From JAYWIG01 sp043789035 (GTDB taxonomy: Bacteria > Pseudomonadota > Gammaproteobacteria > Burkholderiales > Burkholderiaceae_E): a stretch of 64,000 bases of DNA. The position numbers were made by a program, and so were the translations under genes. The notes under the pieces are model-generated. The model had not been told where the DNA came from. It worked only from the letters and a program-made list of their open reading frames with translations, and ran no database searches. Shown here in pieces: positions 17,664 to 26,738 of this stretch. The stretch's first letter is position 1; each line of letters opens with the position of its first letter. The stretch covers positions 13,621-77,620 of the forward strand of contig JAYWIG010000361.1 of NCBI GenBank assembly GCA_043789035.1, read 5' to 3'.

Positions 17664-18480
17664 AAGACGCTGGCAGCCTTCAGCAGCCATTTGGGCATCT
17701 ACAGCGCTACATGGTGCGGCCTTTGCAAGTTGCGTCATAGCGCCGGCAAGCTGGCCTGTGGCTCTCGGCGCTATCGCGGCTAATCACGCAGGCTTAACAG
17801 CGGCCGGCTTATGGCCAAAGAGTCGATTACTTGGGCCCAATATTCGAAGACTGAACAAAGCCGCTATCGCTAGTAACAAAATAGCGTTGACATTCGATGA
17901 CGGCCCCAACCCACAAATCACACCCTGGGTTCTCGACATTCTCGATAGTTACAACACTAAGGCAACGTTTTTTTGCATTGGTCAATCAATAAGCAAACAT
18001 GCGGCGCTCGCAAGGCAAATCATTGCCAGAGGCCATGCGATCGAAAATCACAGCCAACACCACCTACATGCGTTTTCCACATTTGGGCTGAAACGATTAA
18101 AAGTAGAGATCGAAGAAGCTCAAAAAACGATTACGGATACCGTGGGGATTACGCCGACCCTATTTCGAGCTCCGGCGGGGTTAAGAAGCCCGCTACTGGA
18201 GCCGGTGTTGGCACAAATGGGTTTACGCCTAGTGAGCTGGACTCACCGGGGGTTCGATACTGTTGAGAAAAGTCCTGACAAAGTATTTACACGCCTCACC
18301 AAAAGTTTGCAGGCGGGCGATATCCTTTTATTGCACGACGGCAACCCTGGTTACATCGGTGGAAGAAGCAATGCGGCACTAGGTCATAGCCATATTGAAA
18401 CCATGCTCGTACGCCTCCTGACAACATTTGCCGAACGCAATCTGCAAAGCGTAGCAATAACCCAAGAACACATCACGTAA
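17656..18480 (+). CDS. Polysaccharide deacetylase-family protein (NodB homology)
   Basis: A 274-residue protein with two hydrophobic stretches near the N-terminus (about 11-35 and 35-52) and then a NodB domain. Motif 1 is TFDDGPNP (79-86, with D81 and D82), the zinc motif is H132 and H136 (NHSQHH), followed by FRAPAG and LLLHDG. Such enzymes remove acetyl groups from N-acetylated sugars. Described aryl-polyene lipids carry an N-acylated amino sugar, so N-deacetylation before re-acylation by the LpxL- or PlsC-like enzyme is an attractive inference. GTG start, 8-bp overlap with the upstream gene. Confidence 0.85.
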   Translation: MTKRRWQPSAAIWASTALHGAAFASCVIAPASWPVALGAIAANHAGLTAAGLWPKSRLLGPNIRRLNKAAIASNKIALTFDDGPNPQITPWVLDILDSYNTKATFFCIGQSISKHAALARQIIARGHAIENHSQHHLHAFSTFGLKRLKVEIEEAQKTITDTVGITPTLFRAPAGLRSPLLEPVLAQMGLRLVSWTHRGFDTVEKSPDKVFTRLTKSLQAGDILLLHDGNPGYIGGRSNAALGHSHIETMLVRLLTTFAERNLQSVAITQEHIT

Positions 18481-18500
18481 TTTATATCAATCACTAATTC

Positions 18501-19241
18501 ATGAGCTCTACTGTTAACTTTATACCTGTTGTTGAACTGGCTGCACAACCCTACATTCAAGCAGGTAAATTTGCTTGGCACTGGGCCAAAGGAAAACTAA
18601 GTGGTGACCCAGCCTTCGCACATATATTGCGATTAGGTCTTATCAAAGATGGCGATAAAGTCATCGATATTGGTTGTGGCCAAGGGCTTTTTGCTTCATG
18701 TCTTTGGGCGGCCGAACAACAACAAACTAAAGGCTTGTGGTTTCAAGGCTGGTCTCCCGCACCAAGAAACGTCAAAGTACACGGCATTGAACTCATGCAG
18801 TCCGATGTTGATCGAGCCAACGAAGCACTCAAAAATATCGCAGGTCTGGCAAGTTTTGAATGTGCGGATATGTGCAAGGCAAATTTTGAACCATGCAACG
18901 TCGTAGTGGTCTTAGATGTGCTTCATTACGTCAACTATGACAACCAAAATGACGTGCTCAATCGCATTGCAAAGGCATTGCGCGAAGGTGCAACGTCGAC
19001 TTCAAATGGTAAGTTGTTGCTTAGAGTAGGGGACGCTTCAGCTGGCCTGCCCTTTAAAATTAGTAATTGGGTCGACCATGTGGTGACTTTTGCCAGAGGC
19101 CACAGGTTACCACGACTGTACTGCCGAAGCGTTAAGGAGTGGACGCAATTTCTGTCAGTGATCGGCTTTAGCGTTCAGCCAATGGCAATGCATGAAGGCA
19201 CGCCATTTGCCAACATCATGCTGATTTGCGAGTTGCAGTAA
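18501..19241 (+). CDS. Class I SAM-dependent methyltransferase
   Basis: A 246-residue protein with SAM-binding motif I VIDIGCGQG (54-62), motif II around GIELMQSDVDRA and the VVVLDVLHYVNYD strand. It probably methylates the aryl head group; aryl polyenes commonly carry methyl or methoxy groups and their clusters a methyltransferase such as ApeA. The coding sequence begins 20 bp after the deacetylase stop. Confidence 0.8.
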   Translation: MSSTVNFIPVVELAAQPYIQAGKFAWHWAKGKLSGDPAFAHILRLGLIKDGDKVIDIGCGQGLFASCLWAAEQQQTKGLWFQGWSPAPRNVKVHGIELMQSDVDRANEALKNIAGLASFECADMCKANFEPCNVVVVLDVLHYVNYDNQNDVLNRIAKALREGATSTSNGKLLLRVGDASAGLPFKISNWVDHVVTFARGHRLPRLYCRSVKEWTQFLSVIGFSVQPMAMHEGTPFANIMLICELQ

Positions 19242-19311
19242 CCGCAAAAGCACCCGTTTTACTGCAATATATAGCGGCAATCTGGGAAAACTTGAGCATG
19301 TAGAATAGAGT

Positions 19312-19320
19312 AAAGGAGGT
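19312..19320 (+). promoter_or_regulatory. Near-perfect Shine-Dalgarno of the second ACP gene
   Basis: AAAGGAGGT ends 4 nt before the ATG at 19325. Most genes in the cluster have weak or overlapping starts, so this one should be translated strongly, which fits the high amounts of ACP that a type II synthase needs. The 83-bp gap in front of the gene shows no convincing promoter. Confidence 0.7.
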
Positions 19321-19324
19321 ACCT

Positions 19325-19603
19325 ATGCTACAAAAGATTATGAATGATTTTCTGTTAACACAGCCTAGCGTAACACCTGAGAAGCTGGCAGATCGAAGTT
19401 TAAAGATGGTTGATTTGGGATTAGATTCTTTGGGTGTCGTGGAGATGCTTTTTGAGGTCGAAGATCGATATGGCATACACATTGAAGATGCCATGCAGTT
19501 CCAATCTATGACACTCGACCAAGTGATGGTACATATCGAGAAAATTATTCGAAACAAACATGGTGGTGAACTTCCCACAGCTCTCGCTTCTGATAAAACC
19601 TAA
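19325..19603 (+). CDS. Second acyl carrier protein of the aryl-polyene cluster
   Basis: A 92-residue ACP with phosphopantetheine site S35 in DLGLDSLGVVEML and the acidic helix III (YGIHIEDAMQF). It is the counterpart of the ACP at 2694, as ApeE/ApeF are in E. coli-type clusters. It precedes a ketosynthase by 42 bp; that gap contains a small stem-loop (19612-19626) without a T run. Confidence 0.9.
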   Translation: MLQKIMNDFLLTQPSVTPEKLADRSLKMVDLGLDSLGVVEMLFEVEDRYGIHIEDAMQFQSMTLDQVMVHIEKIIRNKHGGELPTALASDKT

Positions 19604-19645
19604 AAACCAGTCGGCTTTCTAAGCCGCAAAGATCTCTGAGACAAG

Positions 19646-20899
19646 ATGCGCAAAGTACTCATTAAAGGAATCGGAATGATCACCTCATTGGGGCTTGATC
19701 GAGATTCAAGTTTTCAAACTGCACTTTCTGGCAAAAGCGCAATCTCTCCAGCACCAGCATCCATTCTTGAGTACTTACCCCACGCATTGGCTGCCCAACT
19801 TCCGATAGGTTTGGAGGCTAAGCTTATCGGTACCGATTCGCGCCTTGATCGAGCAACTCAATTAGCTATGATCGCTACTAGGGAAGCTATTGCCGATGCG
19901 GGCTTCAAGCCATCGGATGACCAAAGACATCGAGTGGGAATATATGCTGGTATAGGCCTTGGTGGTGCGCAGACTATTGATAGCTTGTATGTACGCTTCA
20001 TAGAGCAGCTTCAACGTCCGGATTCAGTGCATCGCGACCCTACAATTGTCAACCCTCTCACCGTGCCACGGATGATGGCAAATGCGGCTTGCGCTGGTAT
20101 TGCTATCGAAAATCGATTGCACGGGCCAAGCTATACATTTAGCGTTGCTTGCTCTTCTTCAGCAATTGCGATTGGAGAGGCTTATCGCGCTATACGTCAC
20201 GGCTATATCGACACAGCGATCGTTCTGGGTACTGAAGCCATGATTAATCTTGGCGCCTATATTGGTTGGAACGCCCTGCGTGTGATGGCAAAGCCCAGAG
20301 CAGGCGCACCTGAAACTAGTTGCCGCCCTTTTGATGCAGAACGCACGGGTTTTAGTATTGGAGAAGGATCCGCCGCGATGATTCTTGAGGCCGATGACGG
20401 CTCTTCTAGCTGCCAACGAAAGCCCTATGCAGAGATTTGCGGTTTTGGTACGAATACCGACGGAACTCACATCACAATGCCGTCATCGCAGGGCCAGGTG
20501 CTTGCGCTGCTTGCAGCAATTAAAGATTCTGGCCTAGCGCCTGAAAGTGTTGGCTACATCAATGCGCATGGCACAGCGACAGATGCAGGCGATGTGACAG
20601 AAACCCAAACAATTCGCACGGTTTTCGGCCCGCATGCGGATAACTTGGCCGTGAGCTCCACCAAAGGGGCCCATGGTCATACGATTGGCGCCGCGGGAGC
20701 AATCGAGTTTGCCCTAAGTGTATTGGCACTTCAAAACGGCGATGTACCACCGACGGCGAATCTCGACCAAGCCGGTAAAGGTTGCGACCTAGACTTTGTA
20801 CCCAGGGTGAGTCGAAAAATATCTAACCTCGAAGTAGTGATGTCAAACTCGTTTGCGTTCGGTGGCACCAACGCGTCGTTAATTGCGAAGCGGGTGTAG
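19646..20899 (+). CDS. Second beta-ketoacyl-ACP synthase (FabF-type)
   Basis: A 417-residue condensing enzyme with a complete triad: C169 (VACSSSA), H308 (NAHGTAT) and H345 (KGAHGHTIGAAG). FAFGGTNASL forms the C-terminal loop. It is full length, and probably works on a different chain length or on the fatty-acid part of the lipid than the 9412 enzyme, with the ACP and dehydratase that flank it forming a compact sub-cluster. The division of labour is inference. Confidence 0.9.
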   Translation: MRKVLIKGIGMITSLGLDRDSSFQTALSGKSAISPAPASILEYLPHALAAQLPIGLEAKLIGTDSRLDRATQLAMIATREAIADAGFKPSDDQRHRVGIYAGIGLGGAQTIDSLYVRFIEQLQRPDSVHRDPTIVNPLTVPRMMANAACAGIAIENRLHGPSYTFSVACSSSAIAIGEAYRAIRHGYIDTAIVLGTEAMINLGAYIGWNALRVMAKPRAGAPETSCRPFDAERTGFSIGEGSAAMILEADDGSSSCQRKPYAEICGFGTNTDGTHITMPSSQGQVLALLAAIKDSGLAPESVGYINAHGTATDAGDVTETQTIRTVFGPHADNLAVSSTKGAHGHTIGAAGAIEFALSVLALQNGDVPPTANLDQAGKGCDLDFVPRVSRKISNLEVVMSNSFAFGGTNASLIAKRV

Positions 20900-20903
20900 C
20901 GAG

Positions 20904-21404
20904 GTGGAATCATCAATCTCAATTGACTATCCCTTGCATTTGGATGCGAGCGCTATTGAGCGCTTTATTCCGCATCGAAAACCGATGAGATTTGCCGAAA
21001 CTGTGACAGTGCTGGCTCACAATCACTACCAGGGAACGGCAATTTTTTCCGCAAACTCTTTTGTGTTGCAAGGCCATTTCCCTGGGCACCCAATCGTACC
21101 TGGTGTGATGATTATTGAAGCTGGCGCACAAATCGCCGCCGCCGGATTGCGAGCAGGAGACCCACGAGCCCGAGATGCCGCGATAGGGCGATTAGGTGTT
21201 TTGTTGGCAATTCGTAAGTGCTTTTTTCGATTACCTGTTTTGCCTGAACAACGCCTAGACTACGAACTGCAATGCAGACAACTTTCTGATTCTGCCGTAA
21301 ACATTTGCGGACAAGTCCATAGCCGCGGCATCCTGGTTGCCACTCTCGAGTTTGCGTTTGGACAAATCGAAGCTGATCGTTTACCCCACGGTTCTCAAGC
21401 CTAA
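20904..21404 (+). CDS. FabZ/FabA-like 3-hydroxyacyl-ACP dehydratase
   Basis: A 166-residue hot-dog protein with IPHRKPMRF at 22-30 and the active-site segment GHFPGHPIVPGVMIIEAGAQ, giving H58 and E72 in the 14-residue spacing of FabZ. Unlike the 4426 protein it retains both catalytic residues. The GTG at 20904, 4 bp after the ketosynthase stop, is preferred; an in-frame TTG at 20883 would overlap the upstream gene. It overlaps the PAP2 gene by 1 bp. Confidence 0.83.
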   Translation: MESSISIDYPLHLDASAIERFIPHRKPMRFAETVTVLAHNHYQGTAIFSANSFVLQGHFPGHPIVPGVMIIEAGAQIAAAGLRAGDPRARDAAIGRLGVLLAIRKCFFRLPVLPEQRLDYELQCRQLSDSAVNICGQVHSRGILVATLEFAFGQIEADRLPHGSQA

Positions 21405-22066
21405 TGAATACTGCCCCCACGTGGCAGCTCGAATTTAAGCGCCGCATTTTGAGGCTTTGGTTTGTCAAGGCAACTGGAACCGCATTTTTTTTGGTCGTAT
21501 TTTTTCAACTCTACTTTGCGTTATTGCGATTTCCAAGCGCCGCCGTCTTTGAAATGCCAATCACTAAGCTAGACGAGTTAATTACGTTTTGGCCGCCGGC
21601 GTTCTACGCATATGCATCTCTCTGGCTTTACACGGCGCTTGTACCCGCGTTGCAACCTTCGTTTAAAGCACTCGTTGTGTACGGTTTTGGAATCGGCGCA
21701 GTTTGTGTGACTGGATTAAGCTTTTTTTACTTTTTACCTACAAAAGTGCCCTTTAATGCCTTGGAACTAAGCACCGAAAGTTCACTCGCGATACTTCGGA
21801 AAATTGATATGTCTGGCAATGCCTGCCCATCGCTACATGTTGCAACAGCGATATTTACAGCGTTGTGCTTGCATCGAATTCTTTTTGCAATCGGCTCGCC
21901 CTCCTGGATACGCAAAGTGAGCTGGGTGTGGTGTGCATTAATTGTTTACTCAACGATGGGTATCAAACAACACGTCTTTTGGGATGTCGCGGCAGGTATT
22001 GCGTTAGGTGCAATTTTCGCTTTTGTTTACTTTCAACTAACCGACGACCTGCCCAAGAATCGGTAG
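21404..22066 (+). CDS. PAP2-family membrane phosphatase
   Basis: A 220-residue membrane protein with about five hydrophobic segments. PAP2 motifs are visible as PSLHVA (after DMSGNAC) and, downstream, the STMGIKQHVFWDVAAG segment with His and Asp of the third motif. It would dephosphorylate a lipid phosphate or pyrophosphate. As last gene of the aryl-polyene block it may act on the phosphorylated lipid head or recycle a carrier. It ends 37 bp before the convergent uvrD stop. Confidence 0.82.
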   Translation: MNTAPTWQLEFKRRILRLWFVKATGTAFFLVVFFQLYFALLRFPSAAVFEMPITKLDELITFWPPAFYAYASLWLYTALVPALQPSFKALVVYGFGIGAVCVTGLSFFYFLPTKVPFNALELSTESSLAILRKIDMSGNACPSLHVATAIFTALCLHRILFAIGSPSWIRKVSWVWCALIVYSTMGIKQHVFWDVAAGIALGAIFAFVYFQLTDDLPKNR

Positions 22067-22103
22067 ATTGCCCGCTAGCTCTATGTAGTGCCTGTGCGCG
22101 AAT

Positions 22104-24416
22104 TTACAGCGCTTGCAACTTAGCCACTGAAAGGGCTAACCACTTCACGCCTTCGCGCCCGAAGTTCACTTGTACTCTAGCGTCGGTGCCTGCACCTTCG
22201 ATGTTGATAATCACGCCCTCGCCAAACTTCGCATGGCCTACCGACTGGCCGACTCTAAAAGCGATGCCTCTTTCACTGCTGCGTTCGATGCGCTTTACCG
22301 AAGTTTCTTCCCAAGCGGAACCGGAGTTTGAGCCGTAGTTACCACCGCCATATGCAGCGCCTGCATAACCAACCTGAGTTCTTGGCGTAAGCCACTTCAA
22401 CGCTCCTTCGGGCAACTCGTCGATAAACCGAGATTTCATGTTGTAGCGAGTCTGGCCATGCAACATACGAGTTTGCGAGAACGACATATACAAGCGCTTA
22501 CGAGCACGTGTGATAGCCACGTACATCAAGCGGCGCTCTTCTTCTAGCCCAGCCATTTCCGAGGCTGAGTTCTCGTGAGGGAACAAACCTTCTTCTAAAC
22601 CAGTAATAAATACCGCATCGAACTCTAAGCCTTTAGCCGCGTGTACTGTCATCAGTTGCACGGCATCAACACCTTCACCGGCTTGGTTGTCGCCGGCCTC
22701 TAGCGACGCGTGCGACAGAAAACCGGCCAACGGTGTCATTTGAATTGCACCTGGCGCATCGGGTATGGTAATGAGCTCGCTAACGTCCGGGGATTGTGGC
22801 TCATCGGTCACTAAATTACGTTCAGAATTCGTGATGCCTAAATTCGCCGCCGTACCTTGCGATATGCTCTGGTCACTTAAATAAGCTGAAGCTGCGTTTA
22901 TCAACTCTCGTAAGTTTTCAACTCGTTCTTGGCCTTCGCGCTCACCCTCATAAAACGTCACTAAACCAGTGCGCTCGATAATATGTTCGACCATTTCATG
23001 CAATGGCAACTGTTGGGTTTCGAAGCGAAGCTGTTCAACGAGTTTAACAAATGCAGCTACTTTCGCAGCACCAGTTCCGCTGGTAAAACCTGCGGCATCA
23101 TAAAGGGACAAATTTCTCGCTCTCGCGGCATCTTGCAACTGCTCGATGGATCGAGCACCGATACCCCGCGCCGGGAAATTCACTACGCGCAAGAAAGCGC
23201 CATCATCGTTCGCATTTTCAAGCAAGCGCATGTAGGCCAGGGCATGCTTAATTTCAGCACGCTCAAAAAAGCGTAGACCACCATACACTTTGTATGGCAC
23301 ACCAGCAGAAAACAAACCGTGTTCGATGACTCGTGATTGCGCATTTGAGCGATACAGAATTGCGATGTCTGCGCGCAGATGGCCTTCATAAATCAGGCCT
23401 TTGATCTCTTCCAACATCCATTGAGCCTCTTGCAAGTCCGTAACAGATTCGTACAAGCGAACTGGCTCGCCCTCGCCCGCATCCGTCCACAGGTTTTTGC
23501 CGAGCCGCTGGTCGTTGTGCTCAATTAAGGCGTTAGCACAATTCAAGATATTCGCGTGTGAGCGATAGTTTTGCTCGAGCTTAATCAGATTTTGAACTTT
23601 AAACTCACGCTCAAAGGCAGCCATGTTGCCAACGTTGGCTCCACGAAAGGCGTAGATGCTTTGGTCATCATCGCCCACCGCAAACACTGAACTTGGGTTT
23701 GGTTGCCCATGGCCTGCAAGCAACTTTAGCCACTTATATTGCAAGTTATTAGTATCTTGAAACTCATCAACGAGGATATGGCGAAAGCGTGCTTGGTAAT
23801 GCTCACGAAGCGGCTGGTTACGCTGTAGTAACTCGTAACTACGCAGTAGCAGCTCGGCAAAGTCGACAACGCCTTCTTTTTGGCATTGTGCTTCATAAGC
23901 GGTGTACAGTTCAATAAACTTTTTGTTGTAATCGTCATAGGCTTCGACTTCATTCGGGCGCAAGCCTTCCTCTTTCGAACCATTGATAAAGTACATCAAA
24001 TTCTTGGGCGGGTATTTTTCGTCATCAATATTCAACGATTTCAATAAGCGCTTAATCGCAGCAAGTTGATCCTGCGAATCAAGAATTTGGAATGTTTGAG
24101 GTAAGGCCGCATCGCGATAGTGAGCCCGCAATAACCGATTACATAAACCGTGAAACGTGCCGACCCACATACCGCGCGGGTTCACCGGTAACATCGAAGA
24201 AATGCGGGTGAGCATTTCGCGTGACGCTTTATTGGTAAACGTTACTGCCAGCAAACCTTGTGGGCTTACCTGCTGCGTTGAAATGAGCCACGCAATCCGA
24301 GTCGTCAGTACCCGAGTTTTACCGGAACCGGCCCCCGCCAAAATCATTGCATGTTGAGCAGGTAAAGTAACCGCAGCAAGCTGGGGTTCATTGAGATTTG
24401 CGAGTAGATTAGCCAT
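22104..24416 (-). CDS. uvrD: UvrD/Rep-type superfamily 1 DNA helicase
   Basis: A 770-residue 3'-5' helicase for nucleotide excision and mismatch repair. Walker A is AGAGSGKTRVL near residue 28, Walker B DEFQDTN near 217, the QSIYAFRGA motif and LEQNYRSHANIL follow, then GLEFDAVF and ITRARKRLYM. The last 60 residues form the C-terminal domain (VGHAKFGEGVIINIEGAG) typical of UvrD/PcrA. Length matches the family. Single gene, convergent with the pigment cluster and divergent from the MFS gene 38 bp away. Confidence 0.93.
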   Translation of the reverse strand: MANLLANLNEPQLAAVTLPAQHAMILAGAGSGKTRVLTTRIAWLISTQQVSPQGLLAVTFTNKASREMLTRISSMLPVNPRGMWVGTFHGLCNRLLRAHYRDAALPQTFQILDSQDQLAAIKRLLKSLNIDDEKYPPKNLMYFINGSKEEGLRPNEVEAYDDYNKKFIELYTAYEAQCQKEGVVDFAELLLRSYELLQRNQPLREHYQARFRHILVDEFQDTNNLQYKWLKLLAGHGQPNPSSVFAVGDDDQSIYAFRGANVGNMAAFEREFKVQNLIKLEQNYRSHANILNCANALIEHNDQRLGKNLWTDAGEGEPVRLYESVTDLQEAQWMLEEIKGLIYEGHLRADIAILYRSNAQSRVIEHGLFSAGVPYKVYGGLRFFERAEIKHALAYMRLLENANDDGAFLRVVNFPARGIGARSIEQLQDAARARNLSLYDAAGFTSGTGAAKVAAFVKLVEQLRFETQQLPLHEMVEHIIERTGLVTFYEGEREGQERVENLRELINAASAYLSDQSISQGTAANLGITNSERNLVTDEPQSPDVSELITIPDAPGAIQMTPLAGFLSHASLEAGDNQAGEGVDAVQLMTVHAAKGLEFDAVFITGLEEGLFPHENSASEMAGLEEERRLMYVAITRARKRLYMSFSQTRMLHGQTRYNMKSRFIDELPEGALKWLTPRTQVGYAGAAYGGGNYGSNSGSAWEETSVKRIERSSERGIAFRVGQSVGHAKFGEGVIINIEGAGTDARVQVNFGREGVKWLALSVAKLQAL

Positions 24417-24454
24417 ATAGCTTCATTGTACCGGCCCATGATAAAGTTCTAGGT

Positions 24455-25618
24455 ATGAAAACTTGGCTACTAAACATCGCGCATGCCGTGGATCACTTGA
24501 TGCTGCTTATCTTCGCAACCGCCGTAGGCGCCATTGCGAAAGATTTCAACCTCGCTAACTGGCAAGATCTCATGCCCTATACCGTAGGCGCATTCTTCAT
24601 GTTTGGTTTAGGCGCTTTGCCCTCGGGCAAGCTGGGGGACCAGTGGGGCCGAAGGGCCATGATGCTGATATTTTTCTTCGGCATCGGCTTGGCGGGGATA
24701 GCTATTTCGTTTACCCAAACGCCTTTACAGCTCGGACTTGCGCTCACCTTCATGGGCGCATTTGCATCCATTTATCACCCCGTGGGAATTCCCATGCTCT
24801 TACAGGGGGTCGAGAAGCCTGGATCAGTGATCGGTTTAAACGGCCTGGCAGGCAACTTAGGCATTGCTGCAGCGGCGCTATTGACGGGCTACTTAGTAAG
24901 CTACTTTGGTTGGCGGGCTGCGTTTATTGTTCCAGGCGTACTTAGCATCTTCGCGGGTGTTGTATTTGCGTTAGCGGTACCGAAAGAAGATATTGCGCCA
25001 GCCAAACGCAACACTAAACTGCTGGATATCGACCCAAAGCTGCGCACCAAAGTCTTACTCATCATGACGTTAACAGCGACCTCGGGCAGCATGCTGTTCA
25101 ATTTCTCTACCAACGGAAACTCAGAATTTCTGAAGGCTCGCTTCCCTGAAATGGCCAGCGATCCATCGACCTTAGGCATATTGCTGGCGATTGTTTACAC
25201 CATTGCTTCGTTCACACAAATCGCAGTGGGAAAGTTAATCGACGCCTACCCGCTCAAAAAAGTCATGCTGAGCGTGCTCCTACTGCAAGCGCCGGTGCTG
25301 ATGCTCGCATCATTCGTGAGTGGCTGGACTTTATTCTTCGTCATGATCGCCTTCATGATGCTAATCTTTGGCGCGATTCCCTTTACCGACGCGATGATTG
25401 TTCGCTTCGTAGATGATCAAATGCGTTCGCGAGTCAGTGGCATGCGTTTGGCGGTTTCATTTGGAGCAAGCTCTGCCGCAGTGTGGATGATTGGCCCTGT
25501 TGTAAAAGCAGCGGGCTTCTCCACATTGCTCATCGTGATGGCGGGTATCGCAGCGTTAACCCTAGTTTTTGCTACCCAACTCCCTAATACACAGCCAAGA
25601 GCCATAGAAAAAGCATGA
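24455..25618 (+). CDS. MFS transporter
   Basis: A 387-residue major facilitator with about 12 hydrophobic segments; the loop 2-3 motif is GKLGDQWGRRAMM (about 55-67) and GWRAAFIVPG lies at segment 5-6. The central loop is short. Substrate unknown. Its stop overlaps the next ATG by 4 bp, so it is co-transcribed with the SDR gene; a transported sugar acid or polyol as substrate of that SDR would fit, but nothing in the sequence fixes this. Confidence 0.85.
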   Translation: MKTWLLNIAHAVDHLMLLIFATAVGAIAKDFNLANWQDLMPYTVGAFFMFGLGALPSGKLGDQWGRRAMMLIFFFGIGLAGIAISFTQTPLQLGLALTFMGAFASIYHPVGIPMLLQGVEKPGSVIGLNGLAGNLGIAAAALLTGYLVSYFGWRAAFIVPGVLSIFAGVVFALAVPKEDIAPAKRNTKLLDIDPKLRTKVLLIMTLTATSGSMLFNFSTNGNSEFLKARFPEMASDPSTLGILLAIVYTIASFTQIAVGKLIDAYPLKKVMLSVLLLQAPVLMLASFVSGWTLFFVMIAFMMLIFGAIPFTDAMIVRFVDDQMRSRVSGMRLAVSFGASSAAVWMIGPVVKAAGFSTLLIVMAGIAALTLVFATQLPNTQPRAIEKA

Positions 25619-26376
25619 ACCCATTTTCCCTAGAAAACAAAACAGCACTCGTTACCGGCTCAAGCAAAGGCATTGGCAAGGCGCTTGCGAAAGCCTTGGC
25701 ACAAGCAGGCGCACAAGTCATTCTTAATGGTCGCGACGTAACGGTGCTTCAGAGTACATTCGATGAGTTCAAAGCACTTGGGCTAAAAGTGCACATGTCG
25801 GCTTTCGACGTCACCGATGAGCATGCAGTGAATGCCGCCGTCGACACATTTGAAAAAACTCAAGTTGCGATCGATATTTTGGTAAACAACTCTGGCATTC
25901 AAATTCGCTCTCCACTTGAAAACTACGCCACAACTGATTGGAATAAGCTCATGGCAACCAATTTAAGTAGTGTATTTTTCGTGAGTCGGGCCGTTGTACA
26001 ACACATGATCCACCGCAAAGCAGGAAAGATCATTAATGTTGTGTCAGTCAATGCAGAGCATGCACGCTACGGCATCGCGCCGTATTCGGCGAGTAAAGGT
26101 GCGATCAAGATGCTTACCAAAGGCATGTGTGTCGACTGGGCCAAGCATGGCATACAAATCAATGGCTTAGGCCCTGGGTACTTCGAAACCGAAATGACCG
26201 CGCCATTGGTAGCTGACAAAGACTTCACCGCGTGGGTAGAAAAACGCGTGCCAACTGGTCGTTGGGGAAAAGTGGAAGAATTAGGTGGCGCAGCTGTGTT
26301 TTTAGCGTCCAGCGCATCGGATTTTGTGAATGGCCATACTTTGTATGTCGACGGCGGGATTACAGCAACGCTTTGA
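25615..26376 (+). CDS. SDR oxidoreductase, gluconate 5-dehydrogenase-like
   Basis: A 253-residue classical short-chain dehydrogenase: TGSSKGIGKALAKAL (14-28), NNSGIQIRSPLE, the VSVNAEH stretch before catalytic YSASK, and GPGYFETEMT. The FVNGHTLYVDGGITA end is typical. Sequence style resembles gluconate 5-dehydrogenase (NAD(P)-dependent 5-keto-D-gluconate reduction), but substrate assignment within SDRs is weak. Overlaps the MFS gene by 4 bp; a nitroreductase remnant follows directly. Confidence 0.8.
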   Translation: MNPFSLENKTALVTGSSKGIGKALAKALAQAGAQVILNGRDVTVLQSTFDEFKALGLKVHMSAFDVTDEHAVNAAVDTFEKTQVAIDILVNNSGIQIRSPLENYATTDWNKLMATNLSSVFFVSRAVVQHMIHRKAGKIINVVSVNAEHARYGIAPYSASKGAIKMLTKGMCVDWAKHGIQINGLGPGYFETEMTAPLVADKDFTAWVEKRVPTGRWGKVEELGGAAVFLASSASDFVNGHTLYVDGGITATL

Positions 26377-26394
26377 GAGAATCTGTATATCAAA

Positions 26395-26657
26395 TTGACT
26401 AGCAGTCTTTCCGCACTCATCCGTTCCCGCTGTAGTACCCGCGATTTGCTGCCAGCGCCGATCACCCAGGCATTGCTCAATTCGATTCTTGAAGACGCGA
26501 TTGGGCACCGAGTGGCTCGAACGTCCAGCCATTCCGACTTGCGATTGCGCCAGGAAACGTGAGAGCAAAAATATCTGCTGATAAGCGACAGGACAAAGCC
26601 TTTATGAAATCTTCAATATTTCACGCAGCAATAAAGCTGCGACAGATAAACAGTTAA
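26395..26657 (+). pseudogene. Nitroreductase-family remnant, frameshifted and truncated
   Basis: No intact gene lies between the SDR stop and the PCuAC gene (362 bp), but a decayed one does. From a TTG at 26395 the frame reads like a nitroreductase N-terminus: LIRSRCSTRDLLPAP, then ALLNSILED. Near 26500 a one-base deletion shifts the frame, and the next frame continues with WAPSGSNVQPFRLAIAPG (from 26502), the conserved flavin-binding follow-up of that family. It then degenerates and stops at 26655-26657, missing about two thirds of a normal 200-230 residue protein. The rest of the gap (26658-26738) holds nothing recognisable. Confidence 0.7.
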
Positions 26658-26738
26658 GGCGTAACTCAGTTCTTCGGTGCTCCTACGGCGATGGTCTTTT
26701 TTATCCACTAAACTTTTAAAGAGTACAAGCACCAAACC

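Noticed and set aside
19612..19626. Small stem-loop (CGGCTT/AAGCCG) between ACP and ketosynthase genes as a terminator
   Set aside because: Only 6 bp with a 3-nt loop and no T run; the genes clearly belong to one operon.
26302..26568. Minus-strand 88-codon frame over the SDR end
   Set aside because: It is the antisense of the nitroreductase remnant and the SDR C-terminus; composition is not protein-like.
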